From NCBI GenBank assembly GCA_946405645.1, contig CAMJHW010000004.1:1-26028 (forward strand): DNA of 26,028 nucleotides. Direction: 5' to 3'. The stretch comes from an uncultured Bacteroidales bacterium (GTDB taxonomy: Bacteria; Bacteroidota; Bacteroidia; Bacteroidales; UBA932). Numbering within the stretch: the first letter of the stretch is position 1; every line of letters begins with the position of its first letter. Both the position numbers and the translations under genes were made by a program. Shown piece after piece: positions 16,950-24,337 of the stretch. A model generated the notes under the pieces. The model did no database searches, was not told where the DNA came from, and saw nothing but the letters and a program-made list of their open reading frames with translations.

Positions 16950-18383
16950 ATGGACGCAATCAAGACTGAAGCCAAAGGCTTCTACAAGCTCAACTGGAAG
17001 CAGCGCATCGGCTTCGGCGCCGGAGACATGGCGCAGAACCTGATCTATCAGACCATCAGCATCTGGCTGCTTTTCTTCTACACCAACGTATTCGGACTCA
17101 AGCCCAGCGTGGCTGCCGTCATGTTCCTCATCGTACGTCTCGTGGACGTGCTCTGGGACCCGGTCGTCGGTACGATCGTCGATAAAGGCAACCCCAAATG
17201 GGGCAAGTACCGTTCATGGCTCATCCTCGGCGGCATTCCGCTGGTCGGACTCGCCATCCTCTGCTTCTGGAACGGATTCAGCGGCTCGTTGCTCTACGCC
17301 TACATCACATATGTCGGCATGTCGATGTGCTACACCCTCGTCAACGTCCCTTACGGAGCCCTTAACGCCTCCCTCACCAGGGACACCAACGAGATCACCA
17401 TCCTCACTTCGACCCGTATGTTCATGGCCAATCTCGGCGCCCTTTGCGTCAAGTCCCTGCCTCTGATCATCGCCATCTTCGCGCCCAAGGTGCTCGATCC
17501 CGCGACCGGAAAGCAGACCGCCGTGTACAACACCCCCGACGCCGCTGGCGCATGGTTCATCACCATGACCATCTTCGCCATCGCCGGACTTGCGCTCCTT
17601 ATCTTCTGCTTCACGCAGTGCAAGGAAAGGGTCGTGATGGATGCCAAGGAGTCCTCCAACGTCAAGGTCAGTGACCTCTGGATGGAGTTCGTCCGCAACA
17701 AGCCCCTGCGCATCGTCGCATTCTTCTTCATCACCGCTTTCGCGATGATGTCCGTGAGCAACGCCGCCGACGCCTACTTCATGACCTTCAACGTTGGAGC
17801 CACCCCGCTCCTCACCACCCTGTTCATGTGGCTCGGCACCATCCCCGCGTTCATCTTCATGCCCCTCGTCCCCGCCATCAAGCGCAAGATCGGCAAGAAA
17901 GGCATGTTCTACCTCTTCCTCGGCGTGGCCATCGTCGGTATGATCATGATGTACACCTTCGTGTCCATCCCCGCCCTGAAGACCAACTTCTTCCTGCTCT
18001 GCCTCGCACAGTTCGTCAAGTCCACCGGCATCATCACCGCCACCGGTTACATGTGGGCCCTCGTTCCCGAGGTCATCTCCTACGGCGAGTACACCACCGG
18101 CAAGCGCATCTCCGGAATCGTCAACGCCCTCACCGGCATCTTCTTCAAGGCCGGCATGGCGCTTGGCGGAGTGGTTCCCGGCCTCGTGCTCGCATGGGTT
18201 GGTTTCAACGCCGATGCCGCCAAGCAGACCCCGCTCGCCGAGCAGGGCATCCTCTGGCTGGTCTGCGTGATCCCCGCCATCCTGCTCCTCCTCGCCATCT
18301 GGATCATCAGCAAGTATGAGCTCTCCGACGAGCGCATGGACGAGATCAACACCGCCATCGAGGCGAAACACCTTGCGGAATAG
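16950..18383 (+). CDS. GPH-family sugar:cation symporter (MFS superfamily)
   Basis: The 477-residue protein is a glycoside-pentoside-hexuronide:cation symporter in the inner membrane, the family of MelB, XylP and YicJ. It starts with the family pattern KLNWKQRIGFGAGDMAQNLIY. It has RLVDVLWDPVVGTIVDKGNPKWGKYRSWLI (loop 2/3 signature, residues about 63-92, with conserved Asp and Arg-Pro/Ser elements) and about 12 hydrophobic segments. YGEYTTGKRISGIVNAL near residue 375 is the other family landmark. The locus points to xylose or xylo-oligosaccharides as substrate, by inference. It is the first gene of a plus-strand unit with the GH43 gene 47 nt downstream and the M16 gene after that. Confidence 0.93.
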   Translation: MDAIKTEAKGFYKLNWKQRIGFGAGDMAQNLIYQTISIWLLFFYTNVFGLKPSVAAVMFLIVRLVDVLWDPVVGTIVDKGNPKWGKYRSWLILGGIPLVGLAILCFWNGFSGSLLYAYITYVGMSMCYTLVNVPYGALNASLTRDTNEITILTSTRMFMANLGALCVKSLPLIIAIFAPKVLDPATGKQTAVYNTPDAAGAWFITMTIFAIAGLALLIFCFTQCKERVVMDAKESSNVKVSDLWMEFVRNKPLRIVAFFFITAFAMMSVSNAADAYFMTFNVGATPLLTTLFMWLGTIPAFIFMPLVPAIKRKIGKKGMFYLFLGVAIVGMIMMYTFVSIPALKTNFFLLCLAQFVKSTGIITATGYMWALVPEVISYGEYTTGKRISGIVNALTGIFFKAGMALGGVVPGLVLAWVGFNADAAKQTPLAEQGILWLVCVIPAILLLLAIWIISKYELSDERMDEINTAIEAKHLAE

Positions 18384-18396
18384 TCATTAACATCAT

Positions 18397-18413
18397 TCCC
18401 GGCCCGCCCGGGA
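18397..18413 (+). other. Hairpin between symporter and GH43 genes
   Basis: TCCCGG (18397-18402) and CCGGGA (18408-18413) form a 6-bp stem with a CCCGC loop. No T-run follows, so it is not a terminator. It may stabilise the upstream mRNA segment. Confidence 0.45.
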
Positions 18414-18430
18414 CCAATCAATAACAGCTT

Positions 18431-19426
18431 ATGGCAAAGAAAGTCAAGAAAAGATATCTCCTTCCCGGAGACTACATGGCAGATCCTTCCGTACACGTAT
18501 TCGACGGAAAGCTCTACATCTATCCTTCACACGACTGGGAGTCCGCCGCACCCGACGACGATTTCGGCAGCGAGTACGACATGAAGGACTACCACGTCCT
18601 CTCCCTCGAGGGAGACGACCCTATGACCTCCCCCATCAAGGACTGGGGCAACGTACTCGACATCAAGGACATCCCCTGGGCACGCCGCCAGCTTTGGGAC
18701 AACGAAGTGGTGAAAGGCCGCGACGGAAAGTACTATATGTATTTCCCCGCAAAGGACAAGACCGACATCTTCCGCGCCGGAGTTGCCGTCTCCGACTCCC
18801 CTACCGGCCCGTTCAAGCCCATGCCGGACCCGATCCGCGGCAGCTACTCCATCGACTACGCCATCCTGCACGATGACGACGACGAGTACTATATGTACTT
18901 CGGAGGCATCTGGGGCGGTCAGCTCCAGCGCTACGAGGACAACCTCGCCAAGGACTGCGGCACCTCCTATCCCGCCGACGACGCTCCGGCCATTCCCGGC
19001 CGCGTCGTCAAGCTGGCCAAGGACATGCTCCAGTTCGCGGAGGATCCCAAGCCCGTCGTACTACTCGACGAGGACGGCAAGCCCATCACTGTTGCCGACA
19101 ACGACCGCCGCTTCTTCGAAGCCAGCTGGATGCACAAGTACAAAGGCAAATACTATTTCAGCTACTCCACCGGTGACACCCACAAGCTCTGCTACGCCAT
19201 AGGCGACAATCCTTACGGACCGTTCACCTACAAGGGCGTCATCCTCACCCCCGTCTTCGGATGGACCACCCACCACTCCATCGTGGAGTTCAACGGCAAA
19301 TGGTGGCTCTTCCACCACGACAGCGTTCCGTCCAAGGGCATCAACCGTCTCCGCAGCCTCAAGGTCTGCGAGCTGAACTACAACGAAGACGGCACCATCC
19401 AGACCATAGAAGGCCTCGACGACTGA
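18431..19426 (+). CDS. GH43 family beta-xylosidase / alpha-L-arabinofuranosidase
   Basis: This 331-residue glycoside hydrolase family 43 enzyme has no signal peptide, so it is expected in the cytoplasm. The five-bladed propeller family's three acidic residues are visible: general base Asp18 (YMADPSVHVF), Asp142 (GSYSIDYAIL, pKa modulator) and general acid Glu230 (RFFEASWMHKYKGKYYFSYS). FGGIWGGQLQRY and the C-terminal GWTTHHSIVEFNGKWWLFHHD also fit. Family members remove xylose from xylo-oligosaccharides or arabinose from decorated ones; the two activities cannot be told apart here. With the symporter just upstream it fits intracellular breakdown of imported short oligomers, handing xylose to XylA and XylB. 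Confidence 0.93.
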   Translation: MAKKVKKRYLLPGDYMADPSVHVFDGKLYIYPSHDWESAAPDDDFGSEYDMKDYHVLSLEGDDPMTSPIKDWGNVLDIKDIPWARRQLWDNEVVKGRDGKYYMYFPAKDKTDIFRAGVAVSDSPTGPFKPMPDPIRGSYSIDYAILHDDDDEYYMYFGGIWGGQLQRYEDNLAKDCGTSYPADDAPAIPGRVVKLAKDMLQFAEDPKPVVLLDEDGKPITVADNDRRFFEASWMHKYKGKYYFSYSTGDTHKLCYAIGDNPYGPFTYKGVILTPVFGWTTHHSIVEFNGKWWLFHHDSVPSKGINRLRSLKVCELNYNEDGTIQTIEGLDD

Positions 19427-19439
19427 TAGTTAATTAAAT

Positions 19440-22337
19440 ATGAAAAAATCGATTATCCTGGTAATGGCGGCGCTTTCGCTCGCCATTACTTCTTGCGGAC
19501 CCAAGTACGAGACAGTCAAGGGTGACCCGCTCAAGACGAAGATCTACACTCTGGAGAACGGTCTGAAGGTATATATGACCGTCAACAAGGAAGAGCCCCG
19601 CATCCAGACCTATATCGCCGTCCGCTCAGGCGGAAGGAACGATCCCGCGGACAATACCGGACTCGCCCACTACCTCGAACATCTGATGTTCAAGGGTACG
19701 GAAGTGCTCGGTACCACTGATTACGCGGCAGAGAAGCCCATACTCGACCAGATCGAAGAGCTGTACGAAGTGTACAGGACCAAGACCGATCCCGTCGAGC
19801 GCAGGAACATCTACCACGTGATCGACTCCCTCAGCTATGAAGCATCGAAAATCTCGATCCCCAACGAGTATGACAAGTCCATGGCCATCATCGGAGCCAA
19901 CGGCACCAATGCCTTCACCTCCAACGACGTGACCTGCTATACCGAGGACATCCCCTCCAACCAGATCGAGAACTGGGCCAAGGTCCAGTCCGACCGCTTC
20001 AAGAACATGGTCATCCGCGGCTTCCACACTGAGCTGGAGGCCGTCTATGAGGAATACAACATGTACCTCAACGAAGACAGCGAGAACGCCATGATGGCCA
20101 TCGACTCCGTGCTGTTCAAGAACCACCCTTACGGCACTCAGACGGTCATCGGCACCTCCGACCATCTCAAGAATCCTTCCATCAAGGCCATCAAGAAGCA
20201 GAAGGCGACATACTATGTCCCGAACAATACCGCCATCTGCGTCTCCGGAGACTTCGATCCTGACGAGTTCGTAAAGATCGTGGAGAAGTATTTCGGCGAC
20301 TGGCAGCCCAATCCCGACCTTCCGGTGTTCACCTGCCGTCCCGAGGATCCCATCACTTCCCCTGTCGAGAAGGACGTCTATGGAACCGAGGCCGAGTTCG
20401 TAATGATCGGCTGGAGGTATCCCGGAGGCAGCGTCATTGAAAGCGAGACCGCCGACATCGTCTCTGCGGTACTCAGCAACGGGATGGCCGGCATCATGGA
20501 CATCGACCTCATCCAGCAGCAGAAGGTCCTCGCAGCCGAAGGCATGGCCTATGCCCGCACCGATTACAGCGAGTTCCTGCTCGACGGATATCCCAAGCAG
20601 GGCCAGACCCTCGAAGAGGTCCGCGACCTGCTGCTCGCCAGCGTGGCCAAGCTGCGCAAGGGAGACTTCGACGAGAACCTCGTCAAGGCTTCCATCGCGA
20701 ACTTCAAGCTCAGTCAGATGCGCGCACTTGAGAGGAACGGCAACCGCGCCATGGCATTCGTCAACTCCTTCGTCGACGGCCATGAGTGGAAGGACGACGT
20801 CCACCAGCTCGACCGCCTGTCCAAACTCACCAAGCAGGATATCGTCGACTGGGCGAACAAGTACCTGGGCGAGAACAGCTACGTGGTCGCCTACAAGCGC
20901 GTAGGCCCCAACCCCAAGAACGAGAAGATCGACGCTCCCGAGATCACCCCTATCGTCACCAACCGCGATAAGCAGAGCGACTTCCTGACCGCTCTCCAGG
21001 AGAGCGAGGTGAAACCGATCGAGCCCGTTTTCGTGGACTACTCCAAGGACATGTCCGTCTTCAACACCCAGACCGGCATCGAAGTCCTCTACAAGCATAA
21101 CGATATCAACGATATCGCCACCCTGGAGTTCCTGTTCGACGAAGGCGACCTCACCGACCCCGCCATTTCCTTCGCTACCGACTACGTCAGCTATCTCGGT
21201 TCCGAGACCCGTAGCGCAGAGGATATCGCCAGCGAGATGTACGGACTGGCCTGCAACCATTTCCTCCGCTCCAGCACCAACCAGACATGGTACGGCGTAT
21301 CGGGTCTCTCGGAGAACATCGGCAAGGCCCTCGATATAATTGAAGACCTGGTAGCCAACGCCAAGGCCGACGAGGACATCCTCTCGGAACTCAAGGCCGA
21401 CATGCTCCAGAGCCGCGCCGTCAACAAGATGACCCAACGTAGCTGCAACTCCGCTCTCAATAACTATATAATGTATGGTCCGGAGTTCGTCAAGTCCACC
21501 ACGCTGACCAACGAGCAGCTGACCGCACTGAGCTCCGAGGAGCTCCTTGCCAAGGTCACCAACCTCCTCACCAAGCAGCACAAGGTGCTCTACTATGGCC
21601 CGATGAGCGAGAACGAGCTTCGCAACCTGCTCGCCGAACATCACGACGTCGCCGGAGACCTGGAGCCTCTGACCCTCAAGTACCCGCAGAAGGTCCTTAC
21701 CCCTGAGGCCAAGGTCTTCATCGCCCCGTACGACGCCAGGCAGTTCAACTACATCCAGTACTCCGACCGTGGTGAAGGATTCGTCCTCGAGGACGCTCCG
21801 GCCATCGAAGTGTTCAACGAGTACTTCGGAGGAGGAATGAACACCATAGTGTTCCAGGAGATGCGCGAAGCCAGGGCCCTCGCTTACTCTGCGGGCGCAT
21901 ATCTCTCTTCGCCTTCGTACAAAGACGACAGCTACTCCTTCTATGCCCGTATAGGATCGCAAAGCGACAAGCTCCGCCAAGCCGTGGAAGCATTCGACGA
22001 GATCATCAACAACATGCCCGAGTCGCAGAAGGCGTTCGACATAGCCAAGTCCTCCCTCGACGGAAGCCTGCGCACCAGGAGACAGGCCGGACTGTCCGTC
22101 CTGAACAGCTATCTGACCTCCAAGGAGCTCGGACTTGACGAGCCGGTGGAGAAATACATTTTCAGCAAACTCGACGGCATCACCCTCGACGACCTCGCCG
22201 CCACCCAGCGCAAATGGGTCAAGGACCGCACCTATGTGTACGGCATCCTCGGCGACGCATCCCTGCTCGACCTCGACTTCCTCAAGACGCTCGGACCGGT
22301 CAAACAGGTGACGCTCGAGGACATCTTCGGCTACTAG
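19440..22337 (+). CDS. M16 family zinc peptidase lipoprotein
   Basis: The 965-residue product is a two-repeat M16 (pitrilysin/insulinase-type) metallopeptidase. The signal ends with lipobox AITSC (Cys19), placing it on a membrane facing the periplasm or outside. The zinc motif HYLEH gives His77, catalytic Glu80 and His81. The distal glutamate lies in LEAVYEEYN (about Glu204), further away than the usual 75-77 residues because of an inserted helical, charged segment (about 95-140). The C-terminal half carries the second, inactive M16 repeat with FNEYFGGGMNTIVFQEMREARALAYS. It starts 13 nt after the GH43 stop and is probably co-transcribed with symporter and GH43, although its role in sugar use is not evident. 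Its stop codon interlocks with that of the convergent DUF4493 gene. Confidence 0.94.
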   Translation: MKKSIILVMAALSLAITSCGPKYETVKGDPLKTKIYTLENGLKVYMTVNKEEPRIQTYIAVRSGGRNDPADNTGLAHYLEHLMFKGTEVLGTTDYAAEKPILDQIEELYEVYRTKTDPVERRNIYHVIDSLSYEASKISIPNEYDKSMAIIGANGTNAFTSNDVTCYTEDIPSNQIENWAKVQSDRFKNMVIRGFHTELEAVYEEYNMYLNEDSENAMMAIDSVLFKNHPYGTQTVIGTSDHLKNPSIKAIKKQKATYYVPNNTAICVSGDFDPDEFVKIVEKYFGDWQPNPDLPVFTCRPEDPITSPVEKDVYGTEAEFVMIGWRYPGGSVIESETADIVSAVLSNGMAGIMDIDLIQQQKVLAAEGMAYARTDYSEFLLDGYPKQGQTLEEVRDLLLASVAKLRKGDFDENLVKASIANFKLSQMRALERNGNRAMAFVNSFVDGHEWKDDVHQLDRLSKLTKQDIVDWANKYLGENSYVVAYKRVGPNPKNEKIDAPEITPIVTNRDKQSDFLTALQESEVKPIEPVFVDYSKDMSVFNTQTGIEVLYKHNDINDIATLEFLFDEGDLTDPAISFATDYVSYLGSETRSAEDIASEMYGLACNHFLRSSTNQTWYGVSGLSENIGKALDIIEDLVANAKADEDILSELKADMLQSRAVNKMTQRSCNSALNNYIMYGPEFVKSTTLTNEQLTALSSEELLAKVTNLLTKQHKVLYYGPMSENELRNLLAEHHDVAGDLEPLTLKYPQKVLTPEAKVFIAPYDARQFNYIQYSDRGEGFVLEDAPAIEVFNEYFGGGMNTIVFQEMREARALAYSAGAYLSSPSYKDDSYSFYARIGSQSDKLRQAVEAFDEIINNMPESQKAFDIAKSSLDGSLRTRRQAGLSVLNSYLTSKELGLDEPVEKYIFSKLDGITLDDLAATQRKWVKDRTYVYGILGDASLLDLDFLKTLGPVKQVTLEDIFGY

Positions 22338-23413
22338 TCGTCCTTGAGCATGTACTCGGTGATGTTCCGGATGCCCGGTATGCCATAGTAGGCATCCACG
22401 ACATCGCCCCTGAGCCAGACATACCTTCCCAGGATATCCGGGTTGTCCACAAGATTGAGGGCATCCCGGATATCTCCTTTCTGGAGCTGGACCGACAGGC
22501 ACAGCTCGCGGTCGGTGACGGAAGACCGGGCGCCGAGCACGATATTCGTCCGTGACTTGAACGGAGGGGAAAAGGACGCCGACGATGAACTTAGGTCGCC
22601 GCCTACGATGTACCCGCAGACCCACACATCCTCCATTCCAGGCTCGCTTCGCGCTTGCGAAACGCTGTATGCGCTCGAAATGTCAAACCCCCTGGAGCTT
22701 CCCTGACCGAGGGTAAAATCCTCGGAGTTCCAGAGCCTTGAAGTGTCGACCGCAACCTTGATGCCGCTCCCGGAACGGGACGCGCCCGAAGGAGCGGATA
22801 TGTTCAGAACGAGTATCTCGCGGCTTTCCAGCACTCGGGTGAAGACAGTCTCGTCCGTTCCGCCGTCGCTCAGGACGAGAGAAACGCTGCCGGGATTGAA
22901 ATACGCGATGCGTTTTTCCTTATACCCGTAAAGAAGCTTCCCGTCAGCGTTCTTCAGGAGAAGAGTCCCGTTCGGGAAAGACGTCAGGAAGTCCGAAGCG
23001 ATGTTGAGCTTTACGCCGGAATTGAGCTGCCTGCAGACCAGGTCGGCGTGGCAATCCACTCCGGTGCTCACCAAAACCACCTGACGGTCGCCGAACTGAG
23101 GAGCGGAGAATTTCGGAGCCTTGAAATCGCAAGACACGGCAGAAACGGTATAACTCCCTGGAGGGAGGGAGAAAGATGCCGGAGAATCGCCATATTTGCC
23201 GTTGTACATTTCGTTGCCGTCCGAATCGATTACCGTCAGGATAAAATCATTGGTGTCGGGAATATCGGAAGCGGTTCGTGTAACGGGGAACGACTCCCCC
23301 AGGAAACGGAGGAAAAGTCGGCCATGCGGCCGTTCGGGGATGAAGGCGTCACAAGAAGCCAGAAGGAAAACGCCGGCCAAGGCGGCAGAAAAGAAATGGA
23401 TGGAAGTTTTCAT
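22334..23413 (-). CDS. DUF4493/DUF6359 domain lipoprotein
   Basis: This 359-residue lipoprotein has lipobox LLASC (Cys21). The first part (about residues 30-220) resembles DUF4493: LPPGSYTVSAVSCDFKAPKF, an immunoglobulin-like beta pattern, and CRQLNSGVKLNIASDF. The C-terminal part (about 240-359) resembles DUF6359, with VCGYIVGG, FKSRTNIVLGA, CLSVQLQKGDIRDALNLVDNP and LRGDVVDAYYGIPGIRN. Both families are common in secreted Bacteroidales proteins of unknown function; the domain calls are from memory of their patterns. The ATG at 23413 is 22 nt after a TAGATTTG element. The gene converges on the M16 gene, and the two stop codons share CTAG (22334-22337). No partner genes are evident. Confidence 0.85.
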   Translation of the reverse strand: MKTSIHFFSAALAGVFLLASCDAFIPERPHGRLFLRFLGESFPVTRTASDIPDTNDFILTVIDSDGNEMYNGKYGDSPASFSLPPGSYTVSAVSCDFKAPKFSAPQFGDRQVVLVSTGVDCHADLVCRQLNSGVKLNIASDFLTSFPNGTLLLKNADGKLLYGYKEKRIAYFNPGSVSLVLSDGGTDETVFTRVLESREILVLNISAPSGASRSGSGIKVAVDTSRLWNSEDFTLGQGSSRGFDISSAYSVSQARSEPGMEDVWVCGYIVGGDLSSSSASFSPPFKSRTNIVLGARSSVTDRELCLSVQLQKGDIRDALNLVDNPDILGRYVWLRGDVVDAYYGIPGIRNITEYMLKDD

Positions 23414-23435
23414 GACGTAAAGGTTTTGTCCGGAT

Positions 23436-23443
23436 CAAATCTA
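23436..23443 (-). promoter_or_regulatory. -7 element of the DUF4493/DUF6359 gene
   Basis: The minus strand reads TAGATTTG, a full TAnnTTTG match, with a short leader to the ATG. It is flanked by inverted GTCCGG/CCGGAC arms at 23428-23433 and 23460-23465, a possible operator. No TTTG is found at the normal -33 spacing. Confidence 0.55.
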
Positions 23444-23545
23444 TATAAAAGGAAGTACACCGGACTTCAAAAAGATAACTGTCTTCGGGGGGAGAAATGA
23501 ATCTTTAGAAAGCGCATCTTTCTTTGCGCTCGTTTAAAATTTTCA

Positions 23546-23575
23546 CGGGGCAATCGCATCACTGCGACCGCCCCG
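23546..23575 (+). other. Two-part hairpin preceding a mini reading frame
   Basis: CGGGGC (23546-23551) pairs with GCCCCG (23570-23575). After an AA/CC internal loop, TCGCA (23554-23558) pairs with TGCGA (23563-23567) around a TCAC loop. No T-run follows. It could be a leader or processing element. Confidence 0.5.
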
Positions 23576-23597
23576 CTACTTAACCTAAACTTAAACT

Positions 23598-23636
23598 ATG
23601 AAAAACTTCGATGTAAAAGTAGTCATTCTAATTTGA
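23598..23636 (+). other. 12-codon reading frame, possible leader peptide or gene remnant
   Basis: ATG at 23598 opens MKNFDVKVVILI and stops at TGA (23634-23636). It is preceded by an A/T-rich leader (CTTAACCTAAACTTAAACT) of the kind seen before genuine Bacteroidales starts, and by the hairpin at 23546-23575. There is no direct support for translation; it may be the surviving 5' end of a lost gene. Confidence 0.25.
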
Positions 23637-23780
23637 AACGCAAAGGATTTTTGGGAAAAATATCATTTTTTTTGCGGTTTTTTATCAATTTGGATATATA
23701 AATCACAAAAATGGGGAGTAGAATAAAAAAATAGGGCAGGTTTTTAAACCTTCACTATTATTCCCTGTCCAAAGATAGAA

Positions 23781-23799
23781 TCCATCCCCCGGGGATGGA
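23781..23799. promoter_or_regulatory. Perfect 9-bp palindrome upstream of the Spy-like gene
   Basis: TCCATCCCC and GGGGATGGA flank a single central C. The one-base centre argues against an RNA hairpin and for a DNA operator, 35 nt before the chosen start codon at 23834. Confidence 0.4.
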
Positions 23800-23833
23800 C
23801 AAGGAAACAAAAACTCAAAAAAATCTACAGATC

Positions 23834-24208
23834 ATGAAAAAATTTTTGATGATTCTCATGGCAGCCGGAATGATGCTTTTCGCAGGCATGTCCTCTGCCA
23901 GCGCCCAGGGCCCGGGCGGATTCAGCTTCGATCCCGATGAGATGGCTAAGATGCGCGTCGAGCAGATGAAGCAGAGCCTCAAGCTCAACAAGGACCAGGA
24001 GACCAAGCTCACCGCTCTGTTCAAGAAGCAGAACGAGGAAATGGCCAAGATGTTCGAAGGCGGCGGAATGCCCGACATGAGCAAGATGCAGGAGACCATG
24101 AAGAAGCAGGACGAGGAGATCAAGAAGATCCTCACCGCCGACCAGTACAAGGCCTACTCCGAGGAGCAGCAGCGCATGCGTGAGCAATTCGGCGGAGGCG
24201 GATTCTAG
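23834..24208 (+). CDS. Small secreted Spy/CpxP-like helical protein
   Basis: The chosen start is the ATG at 23834, giving a clear signal peptide (MKKFLMILMAAGMMLFAGMSSASAQ) and a 124-residue product; the ATG at 23795 would add thirteen polar residues before it. The mature part is almost all charged helix: MRVEQMKQSLKLNKDQETKL, FKKQNEEMAKMF, a Met-rich turn, then KKILTADQYKAYSEEQQRM and a Gly-rich end. LNKDQ and LTADQY are the two landmarks also seen in the protein at 1665-2492 (LTPQQ, LTEEQY). Spy/CpxP-type periplasmic proteins have this two-LTxxQ pattern and act as chaperones or stress sensors; such a role here is inference only. A strong terminator follows, so it is likely monocistronic. 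Confidence 0.8.
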   Translation: MKKFLMILMAAGMMLFAGMSSASAQGPGGFSFDPDEMAKMRVEQMKQSLKLNKDQETKLTALFKKQNEEMAKMFEGGGMPDMSKMQETMKKQDEEIKKILTADQYKAYSEEQQRMREQFGGGGF

Positions 24209-24239
24209 CCTGCTGAAGAATTGTCTTGACACCTTATAA

Positions 24240-24272
24240 ATCCCCGGAAACTTTGTTTTCGGGGATATTTTT
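24240..24272 (+). terminator. Rho-independent terminator of the Spy-like gene
   Basis: A 12-bp stem from ATCCCCGG to the matching CGGGGAT, with G-T and A-T pairs near a 3-nt TTT loop, is followed by ATTTTTG. Confidence 0.88.
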
Positions 24273-24305
24273 GTCCATTTCCATCCGATTTATGAAAATA
24301 AAGGC

Positions 24306-24313
24306 TATATTAG
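24306..24313 (+). promoter_or_regulatory. Candidate -7 element of the barrel protein gene
   Basis: TATATTAG matches TAnnTTTG except one base and lies 24 nt before the TTG start at 24338. Transcription from here would begin after the ATG at 24292, which supports the TTG as the real start. Confidence 0.4.
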
Positions 24314-24337
24314 CACGATTCAGACTTTCCGCGTCGA

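Larger units (their letters stand above)
23414..23833. other. 420-bp AT-rich gene-free region
   Basis: This gap between divergent genes holds the DUF4493 promoter, a two-part hairpin (23546-23575), a 12-codon reading frame (23598-23636), a strongly AT-rich run (about 23640-23765), an AGGTTT/AAACCT inverted repeat (23738-23751) and a 9-bp palindrome (23781-23799). No full-length gene and no convincing promoter for the downstream Spy-like gene were found. Confidence 0.6.

Noticed and set aside
19626..22625. 999-codon open frame on the minus strand
   Set aside because: It is antisense to the M16 peptidase, whose zinc motif and signal peptide are clear. The antisense product shows no recognisable domain.
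23770..23777. TATCTTTG on the minus strand as a promoter
   Set aside because: It matches the -7 consensus, but the nearest minus-strand gene begins about 360 bp away and has a closer element at 23436-23443. There is no -33 match.
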